Below, one piece after another: positions 1 to 9,804 of a DNA stretch of 64,000 bases (its first letter is position 1; each line of letters starts with the position of its first letter). Where the stretch lies: the NCBI RefSeq assembly GCF_900187615.1, contig NZ_FYDO01000002.1, positions 1-64,000 of the forward strand. Direction: 5' to 3'. This stretch comes from Pseudomonas sp. Irchel s3f7. Lineage in GTDB: Bacteria > Pseudomonadota > Gammaproteobacteria > Pseudomonadales > Pseudomonadaceae. The notes beneath the pieces are model-generated. The model was not told the origin of the DNA, did not search any database, and saw only the letters and a program-made list of their open reading frames with translations. The translations under genes and the position numbers were made by a program.

Positions 1-87
1 TGGAGCACTCGAACACGCAACTGGAAGTTGGCAGATGCTGTGTATTTAAACCCAGAGCGCCCTGAAATTAAGAGCGCAACGGGCTAG
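1..87 (+). CDS. Possible 3' end of an unidentified gene (partial)
   Basis: Frame 1 is open from the first base of the window to a TAG at 85-87 and would encode the last 28 residues of a protein that begins outside the window. The peptide is charged, and I recognise no family. Such a short open frame can arise by chance. The rest of the stretch up to 240 holds no gene I can support. Confidence 0.2.
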   Translation, partial: WSTRTRNWKLADAVYLNPERPEIKSATG

Positions 88-240
88 CAACTGTAAGACA
101 AGGTGACAGGTACCTTGACACGTACCGCGCTTGTAAAAAAGTGAGTCGCCGTAAGGGCGAAACCGCCAGCCGCCGTTACCGCAAAAACGGATATGTACTC
201 AATCAACCAACAGCCTGGTCGGCCCAGAGGCCGCCAAGGA

Positions 241-1029
241 TCAATGCGCCGTAACCCGCTGCCGCAACCCGGAATTACTGGGCGACAACGCCAACGCCAA
301 CTGCGTCCGGTTATGCATATGCGTCAACCGCAAAACCTGCGACACATACAACTTCACCGTGTTCTCGGTAATCCCCAACTCACAGGCCACCTGATAATTG
401 GTATTCCCCTTGCCCACCAACCGGGCCACATCCAGTTGCCGCGGCGACAGCTGATTGAAAATCGCCGGCATCTCGACCGAGTCAGTCTCCATAACACCCG
501 GGTCATGTCGGTCTACCGATTGCGGGCCGCGTCGCACCTTGTCCAGGTCCTGATACAGATCATCGATCGACTCGGACAAGTACTGAAGCTTCTGATTCAA
601 GTGACCCAATTGCTGGTTCTTGTGCTTTTCCTGCAAGACCATTTCCTGACGCTGCAACCCTTCGAGCAGCTCATCCAGATCAATCGGCTTCTGGTAATAG
701 TCGGCAATCCCGGCGCGCAACGCCTTGATCACGTCCTGCTTGTCGGCGCAGCCGGTGAGCATGATCGCTTCGAATGCACGATGCTTGCCCGACAGTCGTT
801 GCAACTCCTCCACCAGCTGGATCCCGTCCATGCCAGGCATGTGCAGATCGCACAGCACCAGACCGATATCGAGGTCCTCCTTGAAACGCTCGATGGCCTG
901 ATGGCCGGACTCGCAAGGAACACAGCGGTAACCTTTGCTCTCCAGAAATTCACACAGTTCTTCAACGATCATTAGCGCATCGTCGACCACAAGGACTTTT
1001 ACTGCCGAAGTAAACTTGTTCACGTGCAA
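241..1029 (-). CDS. pprB: Response regulator PprB (REC plus LuxR-type HTH)
   Basis: This 262-residue DNA-binding response regulator has an N-terminal receiver domain with acidic pair D16/D17, phospho-acceptor D61 in CDLHMPGMDG and conserved K113 in YQKP. A helical linker (about 120-185) follows, then a LuxR/FixJ helix-turn-helix at about 193-250. In P. aeruginosa PprB is phosphorylated by the kinase PprA and activates Flp pilus, adhesin and fimbrial genes of the PprB-dependent biofilm. The family call rests on the architecture plus the neighbours, since fppA lies directly upstream and pprA is close by. That order matches the PAO1 locus as I recall it. The 107-base gap to fppA allows either co-transcription or a separate promoter. 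Confidence 0.88.
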   Translation of the reverse strand: MHVNKFTSAVKVLVVDDALMIVEELCEFLESKGYRCVPCESGHQAIERFKEDLDIGLVLCDLHMPGMDGIQLVEELQRLSGKHRAFEAIMLTGCADKQDVIKALRAGIADYYQKPIDLDELLEGLQRQEMVLQEKHKNQQLGHLNQKLQYLSESIDDLYQDLDKVRRGPQSVDRHDPGVMETDSVEMPAIFNQLSPRQLDVARLVGKGNTNYQVACELGITENTVKLYVSQVLRLTHMHNRTQLALALSPSNSGLRQRVTAH

Positions 1030-1136
1030 CTCCCTGTGAGGCCAAACATTGACCCGTCTTCACTGACAGCCACAGGCTGTACAACTACTGACTGAAAAAT
1101 AGACTTAGTTTCCGGCGATGTACATACGAGTCATCT

Positions 1137-1607
1137 CTAATGGAACCACGCGAACGTCAGCATCAGGCCCACTAACACAAAGGGCGCAAATGGCTGCTTC
1201 TTTGACATTCCCGGTGCCAGGTAAAGAAGATGGCTTCTAAGCCCTTGACTCATATGAAGCCAGACTCTTGGCGCCAGCAGCAGCCAAAAAACACTGGCCA
1301 ATCCGGCGCCGATAAACGTGCCCAATACATGTGTACCGTCCGTCGCAAGACCCAGTGCAGCCATCAGTTTTACGTCGCCGGCGCCCAAACGCCCCAGGGC
1401 ATAGCCCGGCAAGGTGAACGCCAGCGCCAACAACAATGCCCAGCCACCCTGCTCTGCACCGGCCCCCAGCCAGGTTGTGCCGCTCCACAACAAATAAGTC
1501 AACGCCAACATCCCGGCCCCCAGGGTCAAGCTGTTGGCGATGTGGCGTTCCCGAGCATCCTGTGCTGCGCAGAGCGCCAGCCAGATCAGTAAGACAACAC
1601 TCTGCAT
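1137..1607 (-). CDS. fppA: Flp-type prepilin peptidase FppA (TadV/CpaA family)
   Basis: This 156-residue polytopic membrane aspartic protease belongs to the A24 prepilin peptidase family, in the short form lacking the N-methylating domain. The two catalytic aspartates are visible: D17 (AAQDARERHIANS) and D78 in the GAGDVK motif. About four to five hydrophobic segments fill the rest. In P. aeruginosa FppA matures the Flp pilin and TadE/TadF pseudopilins at the inner membrane. The next gene on the other strand encodes a TadE-like protein with a plausible cleavage site, a likely substrate. The gene runs ahead of pprB on the same strand and diverges from the tadE-like gene, with a 75-base shared promoter region. 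Confidence 0.88.
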   Translation of the reverse strand: MQSVVLLIWLALCAAQDARERHIANSLTLGAGMLALTYLLWSGTTWLGAGAEQGGWALLLALAFTLPGYALGRLGAGDVKLMAALGLATDGTHVLGTFIGAGLASVFWLLLAPRVWLHMSQGLRSHLLYLAPGMSKKQPFAPFVLVGLMLTFAWFH

Positions 1608-1682
1608 CTGCTAATAAACGTCCGTTTTGGCTGAATGATTCTATGATGATATTACCTAGTGATGGTCAGGGTAGACGCACTC

Positions 1683-2123
1683 ATGAGAAACAGCCTCCCG
1701 CACAAACAAAAAGGTGCCGCCGCGATTGAGTTCGCTCTGGTGTTCATCGTTTTTTTTTCCGTGTTCTACGGCATTGTCAGTTACAGCCTGCCGATGTTGC
1801 TGATGCAATCATTCAACCAGTCGACCGCCGAAGCCGTCAGGCGCAGCGTTGCGCTGGACCCGACCACGCCCGATTACGCCAGCGCGCTGACGGCGCTGGC
1901 CACGGCGGAGCTGAAAAATCAATTGTCCTGGATTCCCCCCGCACTGGCATTCAATGCGGCCACCGACACCAGCACCACATTCGTGGGCGGCGTATTGAAA
2001 GTCAGCGTCAACTACCCGACCAGTAAAATTAACGCCGTTATCCCGTTTCTGAACCTGCCGGTTATCGGTCAAGTGCCCAACCTGCCGGCCACCCTGACAG
2101 CCAGTTCGAGCCTGCAATTTTGA
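1683..2123 (+). CDS. TadE-like pseudopilin
   Basis: This 146-residue protein has the layout of a TadE/TadF pseudopilin: a short basic leader, a processing-site-like motif (KG followed by AAAIEF, with the glutamate five residues after the predicted cut), and one hydrophobic helix starting there. A periplasmic domain without recognisable motifs follows. FppA, encoded divergently, is the likely processing enzyme. I start at 1683 (MRNSLPHKQKG) because this leaves a leader of normal length; an in-frame ATG at 1659 would add eight residues. The stop codon overlaps the start of pprA, so the two are probably translationally coupled. It corresponds in position to PA4294. Confidence 0.75.
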   Translation: MRNSLPHKQKGAAAIEFALVFIVFFSVFYGIVSYSLPMLLMQSFNQSTAEAVRRSVALDPTTPDYASALTALATAELKNQLSWIPPALAFNAATDTSTTFVGGVLKVSVNYPTSKINAVIPFLNLPVIGQVPNLPATLTASSSLQF

Positions 2124-4861
2124 GCGCTGGGGACAAGTTGTTCGGCCGTTTGCTCAACCGCTATCCGCAGCCCCGGCAGGAGCCGCCCGAGACGCAGCGG
2201 GTGCAGTGTTTCGGTTTGCAGGTCCAACTCAATGCCGAAGGCCGGGTCATGCAGTTGACCGGTCCATTGCGGCATCTGCTGGCACAGCGGGTCCCGAACG
2301 CCCGCGCGCCTCATCTGCTCGACTTGCTTTTACCCCACAGCAGCCTGGCCATCGAAGGCTCGCCCGCTGATTGGCAGGGCCAGAACCTGGACCTGGACTT
2401 CTACACCCTGAACGGTGCCCCGCTGCATCTGCGCGGCTGGGTACAACCCTTCGGCGATGCCTGGTTGTTGCAACTGCTGGACATCGGTGACCTGTTGCTG
2501 GAGCGCCGGCAATCGCACAACCGCGAGCAGTGCCAACGGCTGGCCATGCAAATCGCTGAGCAGTTGCGCCTGTGCAGCCTGACGCGCCTGCCGGACGTGC
2601 TGGCCGAGCAACTGCAAATCCTGGCGCAGCGTTTTCAGATTCCATGCCTTGCCCTGGCCTTGCCGGATGAGCAGGAACACGGCTGGCAGATTCAACAGCA
2701 GTACGCTGCGTTCGACGCCCCACAGCTCTGGCAAAACGGTCAGCGCCTGGGCACTGGCCTCGACAGTTTGAGCGGTTCTGCGCCGCAGTATCTGACCCTG
2801 CGCGAACACCCGCGCCTGCAAGGCACCTTCGGCAATGCTGACGGCTTCGCGGTGCCCTATCACGATGCGAACGGGGTGGTCGCCTGGTTGCTCTGCGGTT
2901 TCTATGCAGTACAACAACGCGCGCCGGATACTACCGAGCGCGACTGGCAGCAGCTGACAGCTGCGCTCGCCGCGCCTTTGCTTGAACGTCTGCGCGAACA
3001 TCGACATCAGTTGCAGCTCGAGCGTCTTGAGTCGCTGCAAGCCCTGCTGGGCACCGGCTGGTGGGAAATGTTCAGCGACAGCGACGAGGTGCAGCTGGCC
3101 CCTTCGCTGGCCAATACGCTGAACCTGGGAACATCGCGTTTATCGGTGCAGGACTGGCTTGAACAGGTGTATCCCGCCGACCGCGAAGCGTTGCGCCGTC
3201 GCCTGCAAGACTTACGGGATGACGGCCTGTCCATGCTGCTGTGCGTGCGCCTGTATCGCCCCGACGATGGACCCGAACCGATCTGGTATCGCCTGCAAGG
3301 CCAGGCGCTGGGGTTGGGTAAAAGCCGTCGGCTGGTGGGTTTCATGCTCGACATCAGCGACATCAAGAATCAGGAGCAACGCGCCGCCGCCGCCCATGCG
3401 CGGCTGGACAACCTGATCGCCAGCTCTCCGGCGGTGATCTACGTGCAGCGTTACGTCGAAGGCGCGTTGCAACCGACGTTCTTCAGCGACAGCCTGCTGC
3501 CACTATTGGGCTGGAGCCTCGCCGATTGCGCACCCGATACGCTGGTGGACCGGGTTCACCCCGACGACCGCTCGCAGTACTTCGAACGCACCCGACTGTT
3601 GCTGCGCGAAGGTTCCGTGCGTGCCCGCTATCGCCTGCGCGACAGCCGTGGCGATTATCACTGGCTGCTCGACGAAGCCAAATTACTGCGTGATGACCTC
3701 GGCTTGCCGGTCGAAGCCGTGGGTCTGTGGCTGGATGTCACCGAAGCGACCCTGGCCGCGGAACAGGTCAAGCAAAGTGAAGAGCGCTACCGGATTCTGG
3801 TGGAAGACTCACCGGCGATGATCTGCCGCTACCGCCCGGACTTGACCCTGACGTTCGGCAACCGGCCGCTGGCCATGTACCTGGAACTGACGCCCGAGCA
3901 ATTGCCGGGGATGAATCTGGGCAACTGGATGTCTCAGGCGCAGCGCGATGCCTTCACCCAACGGCTGAATCAGCTGAGCCCCGAGTTCCCGATCAGCACC
4001 GCCGAAATCAACCTGCAACTGCCCGGACGTGAACACGCGTGGTGGGTCTGGTCCGACCGCGGGGTGTTCGACGAGCAAGGTCAATTGCTGGAAATCCAGG
4101 CCGTGGGTCGTGACAACACGGAAGTACGGCGCTCGCAGCAGCAACTTACTCAAAGCGCGAAAATGGCCACGCTGGGCGAAATGGCCACCGGCCTGGCCCA
4201 TGAGATCAATCAGCCGTTGAACGTGATGCGCATGGCCGTCGTCAACGTGCTCAAGCGCCTGAGCACTGGTGAGGTGCAGGTCGATTACCTGACCGACAAA
4301 CTCAATCGCATCGACTCACAAGTGCAGCGTGCCGCGCGGGTGGTGGATCACATGCGGGTGTTCGGCCGCCGTTCGGAAATCGAGCAGCATCCGTTCAATC
4401 CGGCCCTGGCCATCGAAGGCACGCTGGCACTGCTGGCCGAGGGCATGCGTGGCAAAGGCGTCGACCTGCGGATCAGCGAGGCCGGTTTTGACGTGCAGGT
4501 GCGTGGCCACGTCGATCAACTGGAACAGGTGCTGATCAACCTGATGGTCAACGCTCGGGATGCCTTGCTCGGCAAACGCGAAGGCAACCCGGCGTTCAAA
4601 CCCTGGATCTCGGTCAATGCCGAACGCGATGCCCAGGTTGTGCGGTTATGGGTCGAGGACAACGGTGGCGGTATCGATCCACGCCTGCTGGAAAGGATTT
4701 TCGAGCCATTCTTCACGACCAAACCGGTGGGGGTTGGTACCGGTTTGGGGCTGTCGGTCAGTTACGGCATCGTCGAAAACATGGGCGGCAAACTGAGCGT
4801 GATAAACGCCACCGAGGGTGCACGGTTTTGTATTGAGTTGCCGATTGTGGTGCTGGACTAG
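2120..4861 (+). CDS. pprA: Sensor histidine kinase PprA (PAS repeats, HisKA, HATPase)
   Basis: This 913-residue soluble sensor kinase has an N-terminal half of GAF/PAS-like character (about 1-290) followed by PAS domains at about 300-420, 420-545 and 555-670. The dimerisation domain carries phospho-acceptor H694 (GLAHEINQP). The ATP-binding domain has N box [13 protein letters not shown]1 box VEDNGGG and G2 box GVGTGLGLS. No membrane segment is obvious, so it probably senses a cytoplasmic cue. PprB is the known partner in P. aeruginosa. The frame opens with TTG at 2120, which overlaps the TGA of the upstream gene (TTGA); a later start is possible. The stop lies in a CTAG that also ends the convergent tadG-like gene. 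Confidence 0.85.
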   Translation: MSAGDKLFGRLLNRYPQPRQEPPETQRVQCFGLQVQLNAEGRVMQLTGPLRHLLAQRVPNARAPHLLDLLLPHSSLAIEGSPADWQGQNLDLDFYTLNGAPLHLRGWVQPFGDAWLLQLLDIGDLLLERRQSHNREQCQRLAMQIAEQLRLCSLTRLPDVLAEQLQILAQRFQIPCLALALPDEQEHGWQIQQQYAAFDAPQLWQNGQRLGTGLDSLSGSAPQYLTLREHPRLQGTFGNADGFAVPYHDANGVVAWLLCGFYAVQQRAPDTTERDWQQLTAALAAPLLERLREHRHQLQLERLESLQALLGTGWWEMFSDSDEVQLAPSLANTLNLGTSRLSVQDWLEQVYPADREALRRRLQDLRDDGLSMLLCVRLYRPDDGPEPIWYRLQGQALGLGKSRRLVGFMLDISDIKNQEQRAAAAHARLDNLIASSPAVIYVQRYVEGALQPTFFSDSLLPLLGWSLADCAPDTLVDRVHPDDRSQYFERTRLLLREGSVRARYRLRDSRGDYHWLLDEAKLLRDDLGLPVEAVGLWLDVTEATLAAEQVKQSEERYRILVEDSPAMICRYRPDLTLTFGNRPLAMYLELTPEQLPGMNLGNWMSQAQRDAFTQRLNQLSPEFPISTAEINLQLPGREHAWWVWSDRGVFDEQGQLLEIQAVGRDNTEVRRSQQQLTQSAKMATLGEMATGLAHEINQPLNVMRMAVVNVLKRLSTGEVQVDYLTDKLNRIDSQVQRAARVVDHMRVFGRRSEIEQHPFNPALAIEGTLALLAEGMRGKGVDLRISEAGFDVQVRGHVDQLEQVLINLMVNARDALLGKREGNPAFKPWISVNAERDAQVVRLWVEDNGGGIDPRLLERIFEPFFTTKPVGVGTGLGLSVSYGIVENMGGKLSVINATEGARFCIELPIVVLD

Positions 4862-6849
4862 ATCACCAGCGAAGGGCGTCCGGGCGGCTTGCAACTGAGA
4901 TTGGCACCCACATCGACTTGGTTGAGGTTGATGCCAAGGTTGGACAGCAGGCCATCAAGAATGGGGTCGAGTATGGGGCTGAGCAAGGATTTGATCACAC
5001 TTCCCAACGTACTTTGCACGCCGCTGAGAGTACTGGCCGCGACGCTCAGCAAGTTGCCCAGCAAACTTGAACCGGTGGGTTCATAGGCCTTTACTTGCAC
5101 ACCGCTCAAAGTCGCGTTCAGGCTACTGACAATACCGGTTGTACTCAGGCTGTATAACTGCGGCGGTTGCTTGATTTCCGGTGGTTGATGGTAGACATGG
5201 GTGCTCTGATTACCGGCGACAGATGTTTCGATTTTCACCCCCAGGCCTCCGCCGTAAAAAGGTTTACGACTCGCAGGATCGCAATGCTCCTGACCGAGGC
5301 CCAACAACGGAATGGTGCAGGTGATCGCGCCGACATCAATCAGGGCCAATGGCTGCACGCTGACATCGGCTGACGATGAAAAAGCGTTGGCCATATCGAT
5401 ATCTCCGACTTTCAACTTGACCAACGAAGTGTTGATTTGGGTGGTAAGGGTTTTGGTGGCATCGCTGGCACAGTTGTACCCCGTGACAAAACTATTGGCG
5501 CTTGCCACATCCAACGCGATATCGATGGATGAAGTAGCAAGGATTTCCAGGTCTGTACGCTCACAGGTACCGCCCAAGGCACAAAAAACCGAATTCAGTG
5601 CCTTCGCCAGATCCAGGCCCAGTACATCATTCAACACATCGGTCAGTCCGCCCACCAAGGAGGAGCTTTTGATTGCATTGGGCAGCCCGGAGATCAAACC
5701 CAGCACAGGCAAATCAAGCGACAGCAAAGTACGCACCTGAGCTGTGCGCACAAAGATCCGATTGGGATCATTGAGCTGTCCTGTGACCAGCGCCGGATTA
5801 CCAATGGCCGACAACTGCGGCGGTTCGATGACTTTGACTTTGACGTCGACATTGCCCAGTCCCGGGACGTTCAACGGAATGCTGGCCACGGCCGCATTTT
5901 TGCTGTTGGCCAATTGTATAAAGGCCTCGACCAATTGAAACAGCTGCAAATTGGTGTTGAGTGCCGATGAAACCGTACCGGTTTGCACTTGCAACATTTG
6001 CCCCAGAACAATTGAAGTTCCGCCCGCCGCCGCCTTCAGCCCTGTCAGCCCGCTGACCGCCACACTGGTGGTTGGACCACTGGCCTGAAGTACAGTAATA
6101 GCTGTGTCGAGCAATTGGGTCATGCCGATACTTGTGTTCAACAACTGGGTGTAGTTGCCCGCGCTGACATTCACGTCGAGCGCCAATTGGTTCAGGTAAT
6201 CCAGGAGGTTGATTTGGCTGTCGACCAACCCCTGCCACCCAGCGACACTCAAGTTAAGGCTACCGTCGAGCATCTGCCCCCACAACAGGTTCAACGCTGC
6301 CGACTTGCTGGAGTCGACAGTCAACGCCGTACTGCCGATGGTCAACATGGCCAGGGGCGGCAATACTGCCGGCGCGCTGACGGCCGTTGCGGAGAGTTGA
6401 GTGGTCAGATTCAAAGGCCCTGACCCCATCAACGCATAAATGCCCGCTGCGACACTGGTCGTTACCGTATGGGTCACGACTACGCGAATCGCTTCTTTTT
6501 TACTCGCATCGACTACAAAAGCGCGAAGGTTCTTGGTCCCTGTTTGCAGCGAGCCGCAGGCCGTATTCAGGGTCATGTCATCATTGGCGCTGTAACCGTT
6601 CCGGGTAGCGCTTTCTAGAGCGTAAGCCGCAGCACTTAATCCCGCTGACTGGCAATCGCCATTGCGGCTGACTGCCTCAAGTGCCGCGACATCCGCCAGC
6701 CGTTGCAAACTGCGCTGCTCCAGATAAAGCCTGCCGCTATCGACCACCAACAACATGAAGCCCAGGGCCGTGGTCAGGGTCAACGCGGCCATCAGGCCAA
6801 TCGCGCCCTGTTGCCGGGCCGGACCGCGAAACTGCATACGGGAAGACAT
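4858..6849 (-). CDS. tadG: TadG-like pilus assembly protein
   Basis: This 663-residue protein has an N-terminal TadG/TadE-type membrane anchor. A basic leader ending in RQQGAIGLMAALTL leads into one hydrophobic helix and then the helix LYLEQRSLQRLADVAALEA, which is typical of Tad-associated proteins. The long remainder is a periplasmic region rich in Ser, Thr, Leu and Asn with no catalytic motif that I can see. I chose the start at 6849 because AAGGAG precedes it at normal spacing; an upstream ATG at 6900 lacks this. TadG proteins help assemble Flp pili. In PAO1 the counterpart lies beside pprB, whereas here it converges on pprA. A DUF4136 gene lies upstream, with no other tad genes. Confidence 0.75.
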   Translation of the reverse strand: MSSRMQFRGPARQQGAIGLMAALTLTTALGFMLLVVDSGRLYLEQRSLQRLADVAALEAVSRNGDCQSAGLSAAAYALESATRNGYSANDDMTLNTACGSLQTGTKNLRAFVVDASKKEAIRVVVTHTVTTSVAAGIYALMGSGPLNLTTQLSATAVSAPAVLPPLAMLTIGSTALTVDSSKSAALNLLWGQMLDGSLNLSVAGWQGLVDSQINLLDYLNQLALDVNVSAGNYTQLLNTSIGMTQLLDTAITVLQASGPTTSVAVSGLTGLKAAAGGTSIVLGQMLQVQTGTVSSALNTNLQLFQLVEAFIQLANSKNAAVASIPLNVPGLGNVDVKVKVIEPPQLSAIGNPALVTGQLNDPNRIFVRTAQVRTLLSLDLPVLGLISGLPNAIKSSSLVGGLTDVLNDVLGLDLAKALNSVFCALGGTCERTDLEILATSSIDIALDVASANSFVTGYNCASDATKTLTTQINTSLVKLKVGDIDMANAFSSSADVSVQPLALIDVGAITCTIPLLGLGQEHCDPASRKPFYGGGLGVKIETSVAGNQSTHVYHQPPEIKQPPQLYSLSTTGIVSSLNATLSGVQVKAYEPTGSSLLGNLLSVAASTLSGVQSTLGSVIKSLLSPILDPILDGLLSNLGINLNQVDVGANLSCKPPGRPSLVI

Positions 6850-6958
6850 GGCGCACTCCTTTGCCGGCGCACAGCCGGGCGCAACCTCCGTGGGTGACAA
6901 GGAGTGTAGTCAAGGGTGATCGAGGTCGCTGGCAACTCGCCACTTCCGGCAATAAAAA

Positions 6959-6982
6959 ACCCCCGGCGGCGAAACAGGGGGT
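6959..6982 (-). terminator. Rho-independent terminator after the first DUF4136 gene
   Basis: Read on the minus strand, a CCCCC...GGGGG hairpin is followed directly by six T residues. It lies 16 bases past the stop of the lipoprotein gene at 6998-7561. Confidence 0.7.
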
Positions 6983-6997
6983 CGAGAGGCGTTAAGG

Positions 6998-7561
6998 CTA
7001 GGATCTGCGCGGAGGATAGTTGGCCAGAATCCGCGTGACCGTTTCATGGATGGCCGTGCTGCGATCTGACGGATTCGGACTGCCACTGAGCATTTGCTCA
7101 TCGCTGCCGCGCCACACCAGTTTGCCGTCCTTGCCGTCGAGCAGGTCGATCTGGATGGTCGCGACCTTGTAGGAAACCAGGCGGGTTTCGTTGTACATCG
7201 GCGCGCCATAGTAGCCATACCATGGGTTACCCCAGCCGCCGCCATAATTGGTGGTCACCTGTTGCTGGCGCTCTTCGACAATCAGGTAGGTCTGCACATT
7301 CAAGTCAGCCTTGGCGTCCGCGGCGGCTGGACGCAGACCACGCTGATCCAGTTGATCGGTCACCGCCTCGCGCACGCGTTGCTCGGTCAGGTCACTCTTG
7401 ATCCGCGGATCATCGGGACGGTATTGCAGCGCGGGCTCTTTCCAGCTCCAGCTGTGATAAGCCGCGAAGTCACGGCTGGCGTCATAGTCGTGATTGACCT
7501 GGTTGGCGGCGCAGGCACTGAGCAGCGCAGCCACTGCCAGTAAAACGAAACGGCGAAGCAT
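6998..7561 (-). CDS. DUF4136 lipoprotein (first copy)
   Basis: This 187-residue lipoprotein has a signal peptide ending in lipobox LLSAC, so the mature protein starts at a lipidated cysteine. The body matches the DUF4136 family: a conserved YHSWSW segment, a basic region with LDQRGLRPA, a Tyr/Gly-rich stretch and a C-terminal helix TAIHETVTRILANYPP. The biochemical function of the family is unknown. It is followed on the same strand by tadG, with a terminator in between, and preceded by a second DUF4136 gene 54 bases away. The two are probably an old tandem duplication. Confidence 0.8.
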   Translation of the reverse strand: MLRRFVLLAVAALLSACAANQVNHDYDASRDFAAYHSWSWKEPALQYRPDDPRIKSDLTEQRVREAVTDQLDQRGLRPAAADAKADLNVQTYLIVEERQQQVTTNYGGGWGNPWYGYYGAPMYNETRLVSYKVATIQIDLLDGKDGKLVWRGSDEQMLSGSPNPSDRSTAIHETVTRILANYPPRRS

Positions 7562-7615
7562 GATGATTCTCCGGTGGAAAGCAGAAACCTGCGAAATGCT
7601 TCTTATCTACAGAAG

Positions 7616-8236
7616 CTAACTGGGAGGATACGCCGACATGGCCTTTTCCACAGCCTCCCGAATGGCATCGGTGCGCTGGCTTTCGCTGCCCCGGTTGCTG
7701 GTTTCGGCACTGGAACTCCAGACCGGCTGACCGCTCTGGGCGTCATACATATCCACTTGCACCACGACGACCTCTTCCGAATACGTACGAATGACCGGCA
7801 CGGCGGTGTACGCACCGTAACCATTGCCGTAGCGGTTGTAACCGCCATAACCGCCGTAATAGGCACCGCCGTAATAATCGTCCTGAGCCTGGCGCAAGCG
7901 GGTTTCCATGCGCAGGTCGGCACTGACGAACAGGTCGGCCGGGCGATTATCGTGCAACGGGCGCAAGCCACGTTGATCCAGCGCACTGCTGACCGCTTCG
8001 GCCACCTGCGCCGAGTCCGCCCAGGCCGTGCCCGCTGGCAGTTGCCCGTCGAGCCAGGCCCAGCTGCGGTAGCGTCCGTAGTCACGGGGCGCCGCCGGGT
8101 AGGCACTGCGGTCGAAGGTTTTGGCGGCCTGGGCCGGCGCCGGAGGCAAGGGGTTGGACGTGGCCACGTAAGGGTTGCTGCCCTGGCAAGCGGTCAACCC
8201 CAGACAGATCACCAACAACCCTGAACGACTTTTCAT
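7616..8236 (-). CDS. DUF4136 lipoprotein (second copy)
   Basis: This 206-residue lipoprotein has signal peptide and lipobox LTAC. It shares the layout of its neighbour: [15 protein letters not shown], a Tyr/Gly-rich tract (about residues 120-140) and a final helix with [18 protein letters not shown] precedes the ATG at 8236 at suitable spacing. No enzymatic motif is visible. Its tandem placement with the other copy suggests related roles in the envelope. Confidence 0.8.
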   Translation of the reverse strand: MKSRSGLLVICLGLTACQGSNPYVATSNPLPPAPAQAAKTFDRSAYPAAPRDYGRYRSWAWLDGQLPAGTAWADSAQVAEAVSSALDQRGLRPLHDNRPADLFVSADLRMETRLRQAQDDYYGGAYYGGYGGYNRYGNGYGAYTAVPVIRTYSEEVVVVQVDMYDAQSGQPVWSSSAETSNRGSESQRTDAIREAVEKAMSAYPPS

Positions 8237-8248
8237 TTCGTGCTCCGA

Positions 8249-8998
8249 TCAGACCGGCCGGCAAATCCAGTGCAAGTAACGCCCGAGCCCGGCAAAGCTC
8301 GGGTGACGACGGTGGGCCAGTTCCATTTCCAGCAAGTCCACCAACTCGGCGCGGGCCTGGAATTCCACCGGCATGTAATCGTGAAAAACCCGCACGCCAC
8401 TCTGGGTTTCGACCTGCCACAAACCCTCAAGTTGCGCCGCCAGCTCGCGTGGATCAAGGGGCTGTTGCGGGGTCAGGCTCTGCTTTTCACCGGCCATGTC
8501 GTTCTTGCGCATCTTGCGGAAATGGCCCTTGAGCAAGTTGCGGTAAATCAATGCGTCGCGGTTGTAGAACGCGAGGGACAGCCAGCCGTCCGACTTGGTC
8601 AATTGATGCAGCACCGGCAAAATCGCATGGGGTTCAGCCAGCCATTCCAGCACCGCGTGGCACAGCACCAGATCGTAAGGTTCGGTGAGCTGGCCCAGCA
8701 GGTCTTGCCATGGCGCCTGGATAAACGTCGCCGTCTGCCCTGCGTCGGCGAAGCGTTGGCGAGCGCCTTCAAGCATCGGCTCGGCGGGCTCGGCGAGGGT
8801 CACCTGATGCCCGCGCTCGGCCAGCCACAACGACATGTGACCCAGGCCGGCGCCGATGTCCAGCACGCGCAGCGGTCGATCCGGCAGGGTTTCGGACAGG
8901 TCGGCCTGCAACACCGCGAGACGGATTGCACCTTTGGCGCCACCGTAGATTTTTTCGGCGAAACGGGTCGCCAACTGGTCGAAGTGACGGTCGCTCAT
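8249..8998 (-). CDS. cmoM: tRNA uridine-5-oxyacetate methyltransferase CmoM
   Basis: This 249-residue class I SAM-dependent methyltransferase has the family signature start MSDRHFDQLATRFAEKIYG, motif I VLDIGAGLG, the LCHAVLEWL segment and GVRVFHDYMP near the C-terminus. All are typical of CmoM (formerly SmtA). CmoM methylates the carboxyl of cmo5U34 in wobble tRNAs to give mcmo5U. I start at 8998 because GGAGG lies just upstream and the ATG overlaps the preceding stop (TGATG), which implies translational coupling with the MazG-like gene. Longer in-frame starts upstream lie inside that gene. Confidence 0.87.
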   Translation of the reverse strand: MSDRHFDQLATRFAEKIYGGAKGAIRLAVLQADLSETLPDRPLRVLDIGAGLGHMSLWLAERGHQVTLAEPAEPMLEGARQRFADAGQTATFIQAPWQDLLGQLTEPYDLVLCHAVLEWLAEPHAILPVLHQLTKSDGWLSLAFYNRDALIYRNLLKGHFRKMRKNDMAGEKQSLTPQQPLDPRELAAQLEGLWQVETQSGVRVFHDYMPVEFQARAELVDLLEMELAHRRHPSFAGLGRYLHWICRPV

Positions 8999-9300
8999 CA
9001 GGTAAACCTCCGCTCGCTGTCCGCCAGTTTGCTGCGCACCACTTGCTCCATGTCCAGACCCAACTCGCTGCACAGCAACAACAGATACAGGACGATATCG
9101 CCGACTTCCTGCCCGGCGTGCGCGAGCTTGTCTGTCGGCAACTGGCGTGACTGCTCTTCGCTCAGCCACTGGAAAATTTCTACCAGCTCGGCCATCTCCA
9201 CGCTCGCGGCCATGGCCAGGTTTTTCGGGCTGTGAAATTGCCGCCAGTCATTGCGATCACGGATGGCGTGCAGGCGTTCGGTCAGTTCAACAAGGTTCAT
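8998..9300 (-). CDS. MazG-type nucleotide pyrophosphohydrolase (RS21-C6-like)
   Basis: This 100-residue all-alpha NTP pyrophosphatase of the MazG/RS21-C6 superfamily carries the metal-binding pattern: MAASVEMAELVEIFQWL (the ExxE pair) and, further on, EVGDIVLYLLLL (ExxD). Such enzymes hydrolyse non-canonical or excess (d)NTPs to NMP and pyrophosphate. The ATG at 9300 has AGGAG at good spacing. The stop overlaps the cmoM start, so the two form a small operon. Confidence 0.85.
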   Translation of the reverse strand: MNLVELTERLHAIRDRNDWRQFHSPKNLAMAASVEMAELVEIFQWLSEEQSRQLPTDKLAHAGQEVGDIVLYLLLLCSELGLDMEQVVRSKLADSERRFT

Positions 9301-9495
9301 CGGGCTCTCCTGAAGGCGTATAGCTTCGGGGGGATGACCGAGGATGGCAAGTGACAACGTTTAATGCCGGATGATCCGTCGCTTTCGCGAGCAAGCCCGC
9401 TCCCACAGGTACGGTGCAACCCTCTATGCTTGTGGGAACTCGGCAGCATGATCGACAGCCCAATACTCACTCTCTTTAATCAGGACGCTCACTCC

Positions 9496-9789
9496 ATGCA
9501 GGTAGAAGGTTTTTCCGAATGGCTCGGCCAGGCACTTGGCTCGATCATCCGTTTCATCGTTGATGGCCTCAGTGGGTTGTTCAACTTGCTGAGCAATGCC
9601 AGCAGCAACTTTGTCGAAGGCTTGTCCAGCGCGTTGGGCATGGATACCTCGATTGTCAGCATCATTACCTTGATCCTCGGGCTGATCCTGCTGTGGTCGG
9701 CCATCCGCGCATTTCTCAATGCGTCGTTCATCATGGGCATCATCTGGTTGATGCTGGGGCTTTGGTTGCTCAGCTGGATCATCCACTAG
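9496..9789 (+). CDS. Small hydrophobic membrane protein, unknown function
   Basis: I recognise no family for this predicted 97-residue protein. It has an amphipathic N-terminal stretch (MQVEGFSEWLGQALG) and two strongly hydrophobic segments in the C-terminal half (about 50-70 and 72-95). The frame is open upstream, and a start at 9448 (MIDSPILTLF) would add 16 residues. Neither start has an ideal ribosome site, though AGGA lies about 10 bases before 9496. It is monocistronic, between the mazG/cmoM operon and a REP pair. Confidence 0.6.
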   Translation: MQVEGFSEWLGQALGSIIRFIVDGLSGLFNLLSNASSNFVEGLSSALGMDTSIVSIITLILGLILLWSAIRAFLNASFIMGIIWLMLGLWLLSWIIH

Positions 9790-9804
9790 CCCTGCACAAT
9801 TACC

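Noticed and set aside
193..975. Long plus-strand open frame across pprB
   Set aside because: It is the antisense of a clear response regulator gene, has no family resemblance and no ribosome site.
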